Shown piece by piece: positions 34,225-45,100 of a stretch of DNA of 64,000 bases (positions are counted from its first letter, which is position 1; each line of letters starts with the position of its first letter). Under the pieces are notes generated by a model, which made no database searches, was not told the DNA's origin, and saw only the letters and a program-made list of their open reading frames with translations. Origin of the DNA: Linanthus parryae (lineage: Eukaryota; Streptophyta; Magnoliopsida; Ericales; Polemoniaceae); the NCBI GenBank assembly GCA_023055425.1, contig JALGPY010000014.1, forward strand, positions 13,228,501 to 13,292,500, given 5' to 3'. The position numbers were made by a program, and so were the translations under genes.

Positions 34225-35560
34225 TCTCATTACCAAGGGGCCCGATAAGGAGACATTTATTTTGCAACAAGATGTTGTAGAAGATGGCTTAGTGATTGAT
34301 GAGGTATGTCGTCTTACGCATGAATCTAAAAATGTGCTAATAGATTGTGCTGGATGTTCATGTTTTTATCAGTATAATGCTATACTAACCAAAAAAATGT
34401 TAAAATTTATAGTTTTGGCCATGATAGGTGATTTTTTTTTGTAATTTAATAACTAATGAGTATACAGTTTTCTAATTGTGTGAAATCTATTCGAGCATGC
34501 ATCCCTTACTATACCAACGCCTTTCTAATTATATTTGGCCTTCCTTCTTTTTATCTTTTTAATCAGGTGAAGGAATTCTTACAGTGTCGATTTATTTCTG
34601 CATCTAAGGCATGCTGGAGAATACTAGGAACTGACATTCATTATCGGCCCAGCTATTAAAAGATTATCATACCACTCGAGGATCAACAACCCGTCACCTT
34701 TCAAGATGATGATTACTTGGACAATGTTTTAGATAGGCCAAACATTGAGAAAACTATGTTCACAGAATGGATGACAGCCAATAAAACTTATGAAGCTGCT
34801 CGGGAACTAATATACATTGATTTCCCTACGAAGTGGGTATGCATTCAGATACCCCAAGAGTGGAAGCCAAGAAAGTCAGGGCGCTACATTGGTCGTGTTT
34901 ATAATGCTCATCCAACAAGTGGTGAATACTTTTATCTGAGGATGCTTCTTAATATTGTCAAAGGAGAAAGGATATACAAAGAGATAAAAGTTGTGAACAG
35001 TGTCCAATATCATACGTACAGAGCTGCATGCTATGCTTTAGGACGACTGGACGATGATAAAGAATGGGGTGACACTCTTAGTGAAGCCTCAATTTGGGCC
35101 TCCGGAAAACAACTAAGAGAGTTATTTGAAACAATACTGATGTATTTTGAGGTGGCCGATCCTTATGCTTTGTGGGAAAGAAATTGAAGATTACTGGCCG
35201 ATCCTTATGCTTTGTGGGAAAGAAATTGGAGATTACTGTCAGAAGACATCCTGCCTAGACAAAGGCGAATAATGCATCATGAAACCTTACAACTCAACGA
35301 CCAACAATTACAATGTTATATGTTGTATGAGATTGAAGAGGTATTAATGCAAAACGTTCGATGCTAAAAGAGTTTGAGCCGATTCCTTTTCCAGATATGC
35401 TTCTCCTTAGAGACAGCAGCAATAGGTTAATCCAAGAAGAACTTCAACATGATAGGGAGACATTGGGAATGGAACACGTCAAGATATTTAACAGCCTGAA
35501 CTCACATCAGAAATGGTATACGTGCATGAGGTATCTGATTGTTTCAGTTCAGTTCTATTT
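34225..35560 (+). pseudogene. Helitron RepHel helicase remnant (between Rep and helicase domains)
   Basis: The visible part matches plant Helitron helicase proteins: KGPDKETFILQQD, then an intron at 34304-34566 (donor gag|gtatgt, acceptor aatcag|gtg), VKEFLQCRFISASKACWRIL, LDNVLDRPNIEKTMFTEWM, ARELIYIDFPTKWV, GRYIGRVYN, CYALGRLDDDKEW and EFEPIPFPDMLLL. It ends before the Walker A motif of the SF1 helicase. Complete RepHel proteins exceed 1,000 residues and would rolling-circle replicate the element. Damage includes a stop at 34657 with compensating frame changes, and a 42-bp tandem duplication (35155-35196, 35197-35238) whose first copy has TGA where the second keeps TGG. It is non-functional. 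Confidence 0.85.
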
Positions 35561-35835
35561 CCATTACTTCATGCATAGTTACTTTTTGAATAGTTACTTT
35601 ATGGCCGCTTGGTCTCCATACCCCACATCACTCAGATTGAGATATATGTTCGTCTAGAAAATTATAGATATCGAGATCATCACTTCGGCCAAGATATTGA
35701 GATTGTTTGAGTAACAATGTATCAACCCATGAATTATCCCACCAACCAAAACTGTGATTTTGAAATATTGATTTGGCTATGCTAGGTATAAAACAACCCA
35801 AAAGAAATTAATATTACTTCCAAAAGCTAATACTA

Positions 35836-36872
35836 TAGGTACGGATGTCAACAACTTATCCGATACTGTAAGTATGTTTGAATTACGATTCCATGCATTA
35901 CAATGCGATTAAACATGCTAGCATGATGGGGTGATTACAATTCAATTAAATGTGTTGGCAATTACTGCTAATGTTATTTTTTCTTCTGTTACATTTACGA
36001 AGGACGATGACTTTGCTTGGTCAGGGAGTGTCATGAATCTGTCCAAACCCATGAAAATGAAACAAACAACCAGTTCAAACGCAATTGTAGCTGCAACCGA
36101 TGCGAAAGAATCATCTGACAGTGTACGTATACCTTACTTTCTAACCCATCAGCTGATTAGGGATACTGTGCATCTTGGATAATTACCGTTGCTGCGTTCA
36201 CATGCAGGACCAAGAAACACCTTTGTCGTACAGTCTCAAAACAACTTCCAAGAAGGCCAGTCAGAGGAAACAGACTAATCAGATAATTAACACTGTTAGT
36301 GCACTACCATTCTAATGTGATCGAGTCGGTAACCGAGAGTGCTCCATTTGAAATCTCTCATTCATTCATTATATTATTATGCTGGACAATGACGTTCCTA
36401 GAACACCAAAAAAAAAACAAGAAAATTATATATTCTAAAGCAACTACAGCTGCAGACAATACTACCGCAATATGTGATACTGTTAGTATAGTTCTTAGTT
36501 TATTCCATCACACGGATCTAACACCGTTGAACTTGAATTCATACCTTACATTGTTGGAACAGGATAACCTGACATTGAAGATGCTCCCCAAAATCTAAAA
36601 AGAAACAAAAGAAAGGCCCATTACCTCTTTAAGAATTGGCAACACCAACAACGGCGACTGATCTATCTGATACTGTGTGTATTACTTCAGCTTATTTCTA
36701 CGCAGTTGTTATCATACACCTCTTTTCTTGAAAACATTTTATAAAATTTATCCCCTGATGAGGATGCCACTCTATTGGGAAACACAACAGATGAAGAGAT
36801 CATACCAACTGCAACTGGAGAGAATCAGATATCCGACAATGTAAGTATAGTTTCTTCTCAAAACCATTACAC
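35836..36872 (+). repeat. Chain of repeated short exons (D...SD-T/S/N units)
   Basis: Successive exon-like blocks start with GAY right after an AG acceptor and end with a conserved tail before GT: NLSDT (35850-35870), DDDFAWSG...ESSDS (36003-36121), DQETPLSY...QIINT (36209-36294), a frame-broken block ending TTAICDT (to about 36479), one ending TATDLSDT (to about 36675) and DATLLGN...ENQISDN (36763-36839). All units whose phase can be read are phase 0. They look like tandemly duplicated exons of one gene; several are now frame-broken. The function is unknown. Confidence 0.55.
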
Positions 36873-37318
36873 CATTAACCTATAATGCGGATCTTGAAAA
36901 ATGACTTTTGCCAATTTTTAACCAAAGGATACAAATGTAAGTTGGTAGGCCAATTTCCCTGAAAAAACAAAAAAGGAAATTGATCATTACATGTATTAGC
37001 CAACACAACAATAAAAAAATGACACATCTTGCCCTGAACTACCCAGTTCGAAACTGACAATTTTCAGCATTTCCATGCAGATTGGGGATAGTTTTGACAG
37101 CCCACCCAAAGACCAGTTAAAGCATTGCGGGAACAAAGAAAAGCCATCTACGATAAGAAAACATACTAAATCGTAGAAAAATGATGTCGCTAACGTGGCA
37201 AGTACACACACTTGGTATGTAAACAATACTTTGTTCATATAGGAGCTTCAATTAACATGCTAACATCAAGAGCTTCACTTAATAACATGCCAACTTCAAT
37301 CTTTCATTCATTTAGGCT

Positions 37319-37543
37319 ATGGAGACAGAGGAAGAAACAAAAACACTTACGCTGAACAGTCAGAGTGACCTGAAAAAACCATTGCGAAGAGCCACCAAAA
37401 GAATACGAACATTGAGTTTAAAAGCACAAGAAGCCTTGAAAGATGTTTCTCCCACATTTTTCAAGACAGCAAAAAAATGGCAAATTCCACGAGTCAGATG
37501 TGTCTTCTGTAAGACAATAGGCGAAAGTTGGGCCAATATGTAG
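37319..37543 (+). pseudogene. Possible last exon of the Helitron-borne gene
   Basis: The frame opens after the acceptor tttag|gct at about 37316 and reads METEEETKTLTLNSQSDLKK with a basic C-terminus and two cysteines (VRCVFCK), stopping at 37541. Orientation and position match the exon chain upstream. The family is not recognised. It lies about 180 bases before the Helitron 3' hairpin. Confidence 0.35.
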
Positions 37544-37690
37544 CCACAAGTTAGCCACAGCGTCAATATTTTTGTATTCTTCACACGATGTGCATATTAA
37601 AATTCCTTAGTTTGCTCCTTCACGGGAACACATAACATTTTCTTAAGTTATGTGTGAACGAACTGATATCCCACAGTATTACAACGAGCC

Positions 37691-37720
37691 GCCCGCGCGA
37701 AGGCGCGGGGTACCGTCTAG
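37691..37720 (+). other. Helitron 3' terminal hairpin and CTAG
   Basis: A GC-rich palindrome (cccgcgc / gcgcggg) is followed within 6 bases by CTAG and a host T. This is the rolling-circle termination signal of Helitrons. It matches the hairpins at 32487, 40265 and (minus) 59346. Confidence 0.9.
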
Positions 37721-38477
37721 TATATATAAAAGCAAACAAGTGCTAAGATTTAATCTGAGCATGTCATTTGTCATTTGAAAGCTCTCATTATGAGAACAAA
37801 TGTCGCCTACATGGACTACCCAACCAATAATTATAGTCCACATACAAAAAAAGTTAAACTAGAAGTGTGACGTGGCAAATTAGTCATCACAATTTTAATT
37901 ACCTCATTTATTAATTTATGAGTCACCACTAATAGCCTTAATGACAAAGAGGGTTACAATCTACTATTAGTTATATTGGACAGTAAACTTAAGTTTTTTT
38001 TCTTTTTTGATTTTCTTAGTTTTGTGCACCAGAATTCATATTTTTGATTTATTGTATCACGAGGTTATTTTAATGAAAAACGAATTCTCAAATTCCCCAA
38101 ATTATGACTAAGTAAACATTTGCAACATCACCACACCTGCACCTGATCTTTTTAAAAATATACTTACCATTGTTTCTTAAAATGTTTTTTCTAACATTTA
38201 TGTATGTATTCTTTTAATAAAAATGTATACACACATATAATTCCTATATCGTTGTTTTAAAACATGATCTTAAATTTTAATTATATCTTAATACTTCTAA
38301 CATTGAACTTAACAAGTGATGTTTACTACACATTGTAAGATATCTAAAGTTTCATTGGCGAGATGTATTTTAAAATTAGTTCATTTGGTCCTTTTTTTAG
38401 ACAACTTTACTACTGATTATGATTTTTGTTGTTGAGAAAACTTTTATTTTCTTTCAGAAAAATAATTATGATTTATT

Positions 38478-38556
38478 GTCATAAGTGATACTCGAACCCT
38501 GTGACTTGCGGAGATCTTTCAAAGCCCTAACCACCAAGACACTGGGAAGTTCTTAA
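38478..38556 (-). mobile_element. tRNA-like SINE fragment (minus strand)
   Basis: On the minus strand, cttggtggttagggctttg (box A-like) is followed by gggttcgagtat (box B-like) at the usual spacing. It lies inside the outer Helitron. The ends are not defined. Confidence 0.45.
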
Positions 38557-39014
38557 ATCATAATCATTTCTTAAATCTTAAAAAAGATTATGATTTAAGA
38601 ACTTATTTGTCATTTTTTTGTTACTCTGTATATTTGTAATAATTATTTATTTGAATTTCGTAGTGGTACAATTTTTTTTACTAATATTGATATTTGATTT
38701 TGTGATACAATTTTACAAATAATATTGGACACAATACTTTCTGAAGTACTCTACTTATTCCTTTAAATATGTAGTTCTTTGAATAAATTTGTATCTAATA
38801 AGTATTAAAATATATTAATTATTTTATCTTTTCTTTCTAAATTGGAGTCAAAATCTCCTATTCTGATAAATATGTTTGTAAATAAATTTGTATTAAATTA
38901 TTATTTTCCGAAATATAGGTCACCGGAGCGTGTCCCTCAAGGGGAACGGTTGATTTCACCGCACTCATGCTGCTATATGGGTATATGCGACTCAGAAGTA
39001 CTTTTTATTCCTTG

Positions 39015-39555
39015 AAATGAAGAAAATTGTGATGAATTTAATAAATAAAAAAATGTTGCACATACTGCGTGTACAAATCGAAAAATGTAAATTTGAGTAT
39101 ATACCAAATGGCACACATGTGTTGTTTAAAAAATAGGATAAATGACACTAAACATACATGGAATTTGACACTTCTAACACTAAACCTCCAACACTTTAAT
39201 TTCATTGAGAAATCCGGAGCACATTTCATTTTGAGACAAATGCCCTGCAATTGTTACGAGGGTTAAATTTGATTAACAAAATTTTCAGTAAATGAAGTAA
39301 ATTTTGATGAATTTAATAAATTAAAAAATTTCTAAGCGTGTACAAATCGAAAAATGTAAATTTGAGTATATACCAAATGACACACATGTGTTGTTTAACA
39401 AATAGGATAAATGACACTAAACCTGCATGGAATTTGACACTTCTAACACTAAACCTGCAACACTATAATTTCATTGAGAAATCCCGAGCACATTTCATTT
39501 CGAGACAAATGCCCTGCAATTATTACGAGGGTTAAATTTGATTAACAAAATTTTC
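39015..39555. repeat. Tandem duplication of about 270 bp
   Basis: Copies at about 39015-39283 and 39284-39555 are over 90 percent alike by eye. Each includes gtgtacaaatcgaaaaatg and ends gttaaatttgattaac. Both encode the same spurious 65-codon ORF, which follows from the duplication. Confidence 0.92.
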
Positions 39556-40288
39556 AGTAACGCCCATCACGAGATGGGTATTACAGTCCATCATGTGCTG
39601 GAGATTTAGTGCCACAAGTCCGACTGCATACATGTTTATTGTCATTTGTCCTAATAAATAGAACTAATACACACACGTGACATGTGAACCATCATATTGA
39701 AAACATACGTAAGAAGAAGAATATTTTTTTAGAGAACAAGATTAAAATTTATTGAGGAACATGAACAAGGGGCGCACCTAAAAGGAACAACCACTCAATT
39801 TTTATTTTCTATACTTTTCTTGTGGGTTTATTTAAATAAGCGCCTCACATTCTTAACATTACAGCCTCGATTGTTGGTATTTCAGTTGAGTAATCACACT
39901 TTAATTTGATAGCTTTCATTTTTATTTTGTCATTGTGTTTAAATTTGTCCAGACTATATTAAGTTTTCGCCCACAACATATATTTCTCTTAATTAAAATT
40001 ATCTTTTGACTCTAAATATATTAAATGGGCCATAGAATCAACATTTAAATTTGTTACATCTTTTTTTTAGAAAATTTGTGGGTTACAACTTTTACGCCCC
40101 CACTATGTTAAATTTTTCGATATGCCCTTAACATGAACATGATTATAGTTGGTTAGTACCAACCGCATTATCATACATAATGTGAAGTAAGATAAATATT
40201 TTACATCATTTATAAGGAAATACCGTAAATGCCCCTGTAGTGGAATACCATTTTTTTGTGCAAACCCGCGCTTTAGCGCGGGGTACAG

Positions 40289-41405
40289 CCAAATGCTACT
40301 CGCTTGGTATGTCAGCAGAGTGGGTAAATTAGACAACCACCACCTGTGGGTTCACATGTGAGCAAATAGCAATGTGAGTTAAACTCTTTAAGAATGAGAC
40401 AAACACAACATAAGACCATTGACGTGGACCACCCAAAAATTGGGCAACCTACTTTCGAAGACCGAATCTTTTGCAACAAATTATAGAGATAATGCAAAGA
40501 TCAAGGCATGGTGTGGAGTATCTAGGGTTACGGTTGTTATTGTTGGAGGGATTGAGAATCCGAGGACGAGAAAGGACCTAAGAACAAATGAGAAAAAATG
40601 TCCATAAATTAAGATACATTTAATTATTGAAGAACAAAAGGAAAATAAAATAAAATTCACAAATGTTGATTAAAGGTAAATCAAAGAATCTGACGACGTA
40701 CTTGATATCAGAACAGTACTCTAGCAAGACAAACATTGATCGGAAAAAAAAAGAGGAATGTTAGAGGAAAACCACTCGGGAAAAGAAATGTCACTTGGAA
40801 GAAATTACTAAAGCAAATGAGAATGAGAGGTCAGGTAGAAGAAGTGACAGACTAATTGAATTTTACGTTAGTAAGAGAGTAAAACAAATGTGTTAAACTT
40901 TTAGAAATGTAAAACAGTTAGAGCTATTAAATACTAAAACTCTTCTACTCTTTTATAGCAGTGTTGTACCAGTATGTGTGTGTGTGAGAGACAGAGAGAG
41001 AGAGAGTAGATTTTTCAACTTAAAGTTTCGTTCGCTGCCAAAACAATTGACCAGAACAAAATAAAAATAGCTCCAAGAAGGAGGTTGTTGTGGAATCTAA
41101 CCACTCAGCCTAGCTTCTTAGGAAGAGCTGGTTGTGGAATCCTACCCACTCATCCATTAATTTGAGGGCCAGTAGACAGTAGTAAGTATAGTATTTTTTA
41201 GTAGTGGTTGGTCAAATAGAAATACTCCTTTAATAATAGTAGTTCACATTACTACTAGTTAATTGGTCAAATAGAAGTAGCTACCGGACTAGTAGTATAA
41301 CTTACAACCAGTAGTATTGATAAGAAGGAAACAGATCAGAGAGTACTAAGAAAGAAACAGATCTTGAAGAAAAATTAATTCGAAGAGAGACCAGAGAGTA
41401 GAGAG
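40289..41405. other. Intergenic region and probable promoter/5' UTR of the DC1 gene
   Basis: No gene is seen. A (GT)n(GA)n microsatellite lies at about 40976-41007. The purine-rich stretch at 41335-41405 directly before ATG 41406 is typical of a plant 5' leader. Confidence 0.5.
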
Positions 41406-42149
41406 ATGGATACCATGGCTGCATTAAAAAAGCATTTTAGCCATCAGCACGGCTTGACTCTAGCAGTAGATACGGAAAACCATCCGTATCGGCGTTGTTA
41501 TGGTTGTACATTGAAGATCACCAAAGGAGTTCGCTACTACCGTTGTGAAGGAGAAGAAGAACACGAAGATTGCCGTTTCTTTTTCCTGCACCAAGCTTGT
41601 GCTGATATGCGCTTGAAGACCAGAGATACAGTTCGCCATGATCCAAACTGTGCCGGCAACGTAGAACTCCAGAAGTACATCCGGCCTGACCAATCAAACC
41701 ATGCGTGTGCTTTTTGCTATAAAAAATGTTATCGTTTTGCATACGCTTGTTCTGAGTGCACATATCAGCAATGCCTCGCATGTGCATTGAGGAATAATGC
41801 CGAATTCAATTTTTCATTTCACCAACATCCAGTTCACTGGACCAGTAATGCATCAGGCCGACTTTGTTCTATTTGCAGCCTCAGCATTCCAAAGTGGACC
41901 GGTGAACCGGATACCTGTTTCGGATGCTGGACCTGCGATTACGTTGTACATCCTAATTGTACACCTGTACCTCTCGTTGTCCAAGCGCCTTCTCATCCTG
42001 ATCATCCACTTCATATCGCTAGATTCGCTCAATCGGTCTCCTGTCGGATCTGCATACAAGTGATCGATCATACCAAAGAATTGGCTTACACTTGCAAAAA
42101 ATGCCCATACATCACTCACGTATATGACTACTCCAGTACCAGCAGGTAA
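41406..42149 (+). CDS. DC1 protein, first exon (247-codon ORF if unspliced)
   Basis: ATG 41406 (MDTMAALKKHFSHQHGL) opens four DC1-like modules: 10-68 (CYGC, with HQAC), 96-127 (CAFCYKKC, CSEC), 135-185 (HQHPVHW, CSIC, CWTC, HPNC) and 190-240 (HPDHPLHI, CRIC, CKKC). The frame would stop at TAA 42147-42149, but a donor (agcag|gtaatg) at 42145/42146 fits the family habit of splicing after the terminal 'C S . L N R'-type motif, here YSSTSR. Confidence 0.8.
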   Translation: MDTMAALKKHFSHQHGLTLAVDTENHPYRRCYGCTLKITKGVRYYRCEGEEEHEDCRFFFLHQACADMRLKTRDTVRHDPNCAGNVELQKYIRPDQSNHACAFCYKKCYRFAYACSECTYQQCLACALRNNAEFNFSFHQHPVHWTSNASGRLCSICSLSIPKWTGEPDTCFGCWTCDYVVHPNCTPVPLVVQAPSHPDHPLHIARFAQSVSCRICIQVIDHTKELAYTCKKCPYITHVYDYSSTSR

Positions 42150-45100
42150 TGCGTTCCTTTTAACTCTCACTTTGTTTTCTACATCTGCCAGCAGCCAAAC
42201 TATCTTTCTACCCGCATTATGTATATGGATAAGAGGAAAGTCCATAGAAGAAGACTGAATCATGGACCCAACTTCCAAATAATCAGATTCCACCAAAGCT
42301 TGAGCTATATCCATCTCTTTCAAAGCCAAAATCCCAGCAAGAATAGCCCATTACTCACCTTGTAACGCAGGGGTAGCTACCAACATTGCTGCAAACCCCA
42401 AATCTAGGTACCATGATGATTTCCGCAAAATACATCAATAGAGGACTAAGCATTAAACTTAACTGAGCAGTGATCATTTACTTTGACTTTGCCAAAAGGA
42501 GGGACCATCCACTTAACTAGAATAGGAGAGGCACTCAGCTTTTTTGGATCAAAGAGCAAACCCTGCATCACTCTGTTAGCTTGGCTGATTAAAAACTCCA
42601 TAACATTGCTTGGTTTCTCATAAATTGAACCATGCATCATCAAATTATGCCATAGCCAAATCTGAGAGGTAGTTGCCAGAAACAGAACTTGCCAATCAAC
42701 ATCTGATCTCTAATCCCATTGACTGCACAAATTCAAGTCCACCCAATCAACCAAACTGCAACTGCAAAATTGAATCCATAAATCTTCATGAACAAGCAGC
42801 TTCCAAATTTGAAAGGCCGTAACACAGTTCCTAACAACATGGAGGGTCACACACACAATCACACATCAGTCAAGAAGCATCAGAAATTATGTTCCTTCTA
42901 GCTTTGAACTGCTGAGTCAGCAACCTATCATGTCTCAATAACCAGATGAAAGATCTGATAACTCTTAATCTTCCACACTTTCCTCAATTTTTTGTCAATA
43001 GGAGGTGACTCTGGTTAACAAGTTCTTCGTAAGCAAAAGTCACATAAAATTTACCCTTATTATACAACCAAGTTACGTTATTAGCAACTGGATTATCAGT
43101 TTGAAGAGAGATAGACGGTAAGAGATCAAGAATTACGTTATTAGCAACTGGATTATCAATTTGAAGAGAGATAGATGGTAAGAGATCAAGAATAGGAGCA
43201 GGGAGTTTTGAACCTAGCTGATCCAAACACCACCTATCAACATTCCAGTACTGACTCACATTCAACAGCAGATCTTCATCAGAACACTTGCTGCAAAGCC
43301 ACCAACCAGCCTAAAATGACCCAACCACTGATGTGACCAGAAGAGAGTACTACACCCATTACTAACATTGATGCCAATTCTCGAAGAAACAGCCATAAGA
43401 CGTCTGTATATGTGCTTCCAAACTGTAGAGTAATAGGGTTTGATTTGCTTAACATCCTCCATGATTGGAGATTTACCATATTTCAACACTAACTCCTTAG
43501 CCCAGAAGGAGGATTGATCTTCCTTAGCTCAGATGAAGGATTGATCTGCCGGAATCTTCAAACCAGATTTTCTTCAAAGCCTTGTTGAAGGATTTTATAA
43601 AATTGCAGTTTCCCACCCAATAAGAGGCAATTTAACTTGTTTCATGGAGCCTCCCCAAAGAAATCTTTTAAAAATCCTGTCAATCTCGTCAACAATAGAG
43701 ATATGAAGCAAAAAGTCTGCATGGCATAAGCTGGAAGTGCTTGCAGAACAAATTAAATAAGAGTTATTCTACCTGCAAGTGAGAGATGAGAAGCCTTCCG
43801 GCAGGAGAGTTTTTTCCTCACTTTATCCACCAGAAGCCAGAATTTAGAAGCATTAAACTGAGAATGGATCAAAGACATACCAAGATGTAACCCCAAAGCT
43901 GGATACCCAGCACAACACTCAACTCTCTAGCCAAACTTCTAGCTACATTGGGACTCAAAAACAACTTAATCTTCTCAAAGCTCACAGACTGCCCTGCCAC
44001 ATCACATAACTCAGCAAGCACCTTCTTTATAACCCTAGCTTGTTTCTTTGTGGCTTCTCCAAACAATGACAAGTCATCAACAAAGAAAACGAGTAAGAGC
44101 CTCACACCACTCCTTGAGAGCTTAATATTGTTCCACTTTCCATGATCAACAACAGCTTTAATCTTTTGCCCTAAACACCTCCATAGTGAAGAGAAAGAGA
44201 TAGGAGGAAATGGGATCGCCTTGTCTCAACTCTCTTTGAGGTATGAAAACCTCTTGTTGCTCACCATTTCAAATAACCCGCATAGTAGAAGAAGTAACGG
44301 AATCCATGATCAAGGATTTAATATTAGCAGGAACATTGATAGAGGAGAGAACAGAACCCAAATACCCCGTTTCACCTTGTCATAAGCCTTGGCAAGATCT
44401 ATTTTAATAGCAAGACCTCCCTTCCTCCCTTTCTTATTCTTTAAACAATGAAACACTTCTTCTTCCAATAGAATATTCTCACCTGCCATTCTGCCAGGGA
44501 AGAAACTAAACTGAAGAGGATGCATAATCCTTTGCAGAACTGGTCTAAACCTCTGAGTAAGTAGTTTACATAAACTAATTGGTCTAAATTGACCAAAAGA
44601 AGAGGGAACTTCCACTTTGGGAATGGGAGCAATAAGAGTGCCACTCATATTTGGAGGGAGCTTACCAGAAACACAAGCTTGCTGCACCATAGACACCACA
44701 TTATCACCCACCCGAGGCCAAAAAATTGATAAAACCCATGAGGGAGACCATCAAGACCAGGATTCTTGAAAGCCCCTATGGAAAAAACCACATTCTGCAC
44801 ATCTTTGTGAGTAATTGCATCAGACAAAGATCTCTTCTCATCTTCATTTAGAACACCACCAGCCAGAACAGAGAAGCAGAGGAGCCAGCTAAGTCATCAC
44901 TGTAAAGATTCTTGAAATGAGTTGTAACAGCAGTGTTCAACATATCTGCATCTTCACACCATTTACCATTCTCAAGCTTAATCATTGACACCTTATTCTT
45001 CCTTCTCCTAACAATAGTAGAGATGTGGAAGAACTTAGTATTCTCGTCTCCCAATAATAACTTTGTCACTCTAGATTTCAGAAACCAAAAGAGCTCTTCT

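Larger units (their letters stand above)
28479..37720 (+). mobile_element. Middle Helitron, carrying a RepHel remnant
   Basis: The inferred 5' tip TCTATA (28479-28484) continues at 32516 with ttatatataaaagc. The 3' end is textbook: hairpin gcccgcgcgaaggcgcgggg (37691-37710), then taccgt and CTAG at 37717-37720, with host T following. The element's own body (32516-37720) carries a decayed RepHel helicase gene, a start-like ORF at 32785, and a chain of repeated short exons. The insertion site is A^T, as Helitrons require. Confidence 0.78.
28473..40288 (+). mobile_element. Outer Helitron of a three-level nest
   Basis: The inferred 5' tip TCTATA (28473-28478) is separated from its continuation tatatataaaagcaaac at 37721 by the inner elements. 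Joined, they equal the 5' end of the innermost element except for one base. The 3' side shows the family hairpin cccgcgctttagcgcgggg (about 40265-40283), followed by tacagcc where a CTAG terminus would be expected. The terminal tetranucleotide is therefore decayed and the exact end is approximate. The body (37721-40288) is AT-rich, non-coding, and contains a 270-bp tandem duplication. Confidence 0.7.

Noticed and set aside
39069..39535. Two nearly identical 65-codon ORFs that might look like a small gene family
   Set aside because: They result from the 270-bp tandem duplication in AT-rich Helitron DNA. There is no coding signature beyond that.
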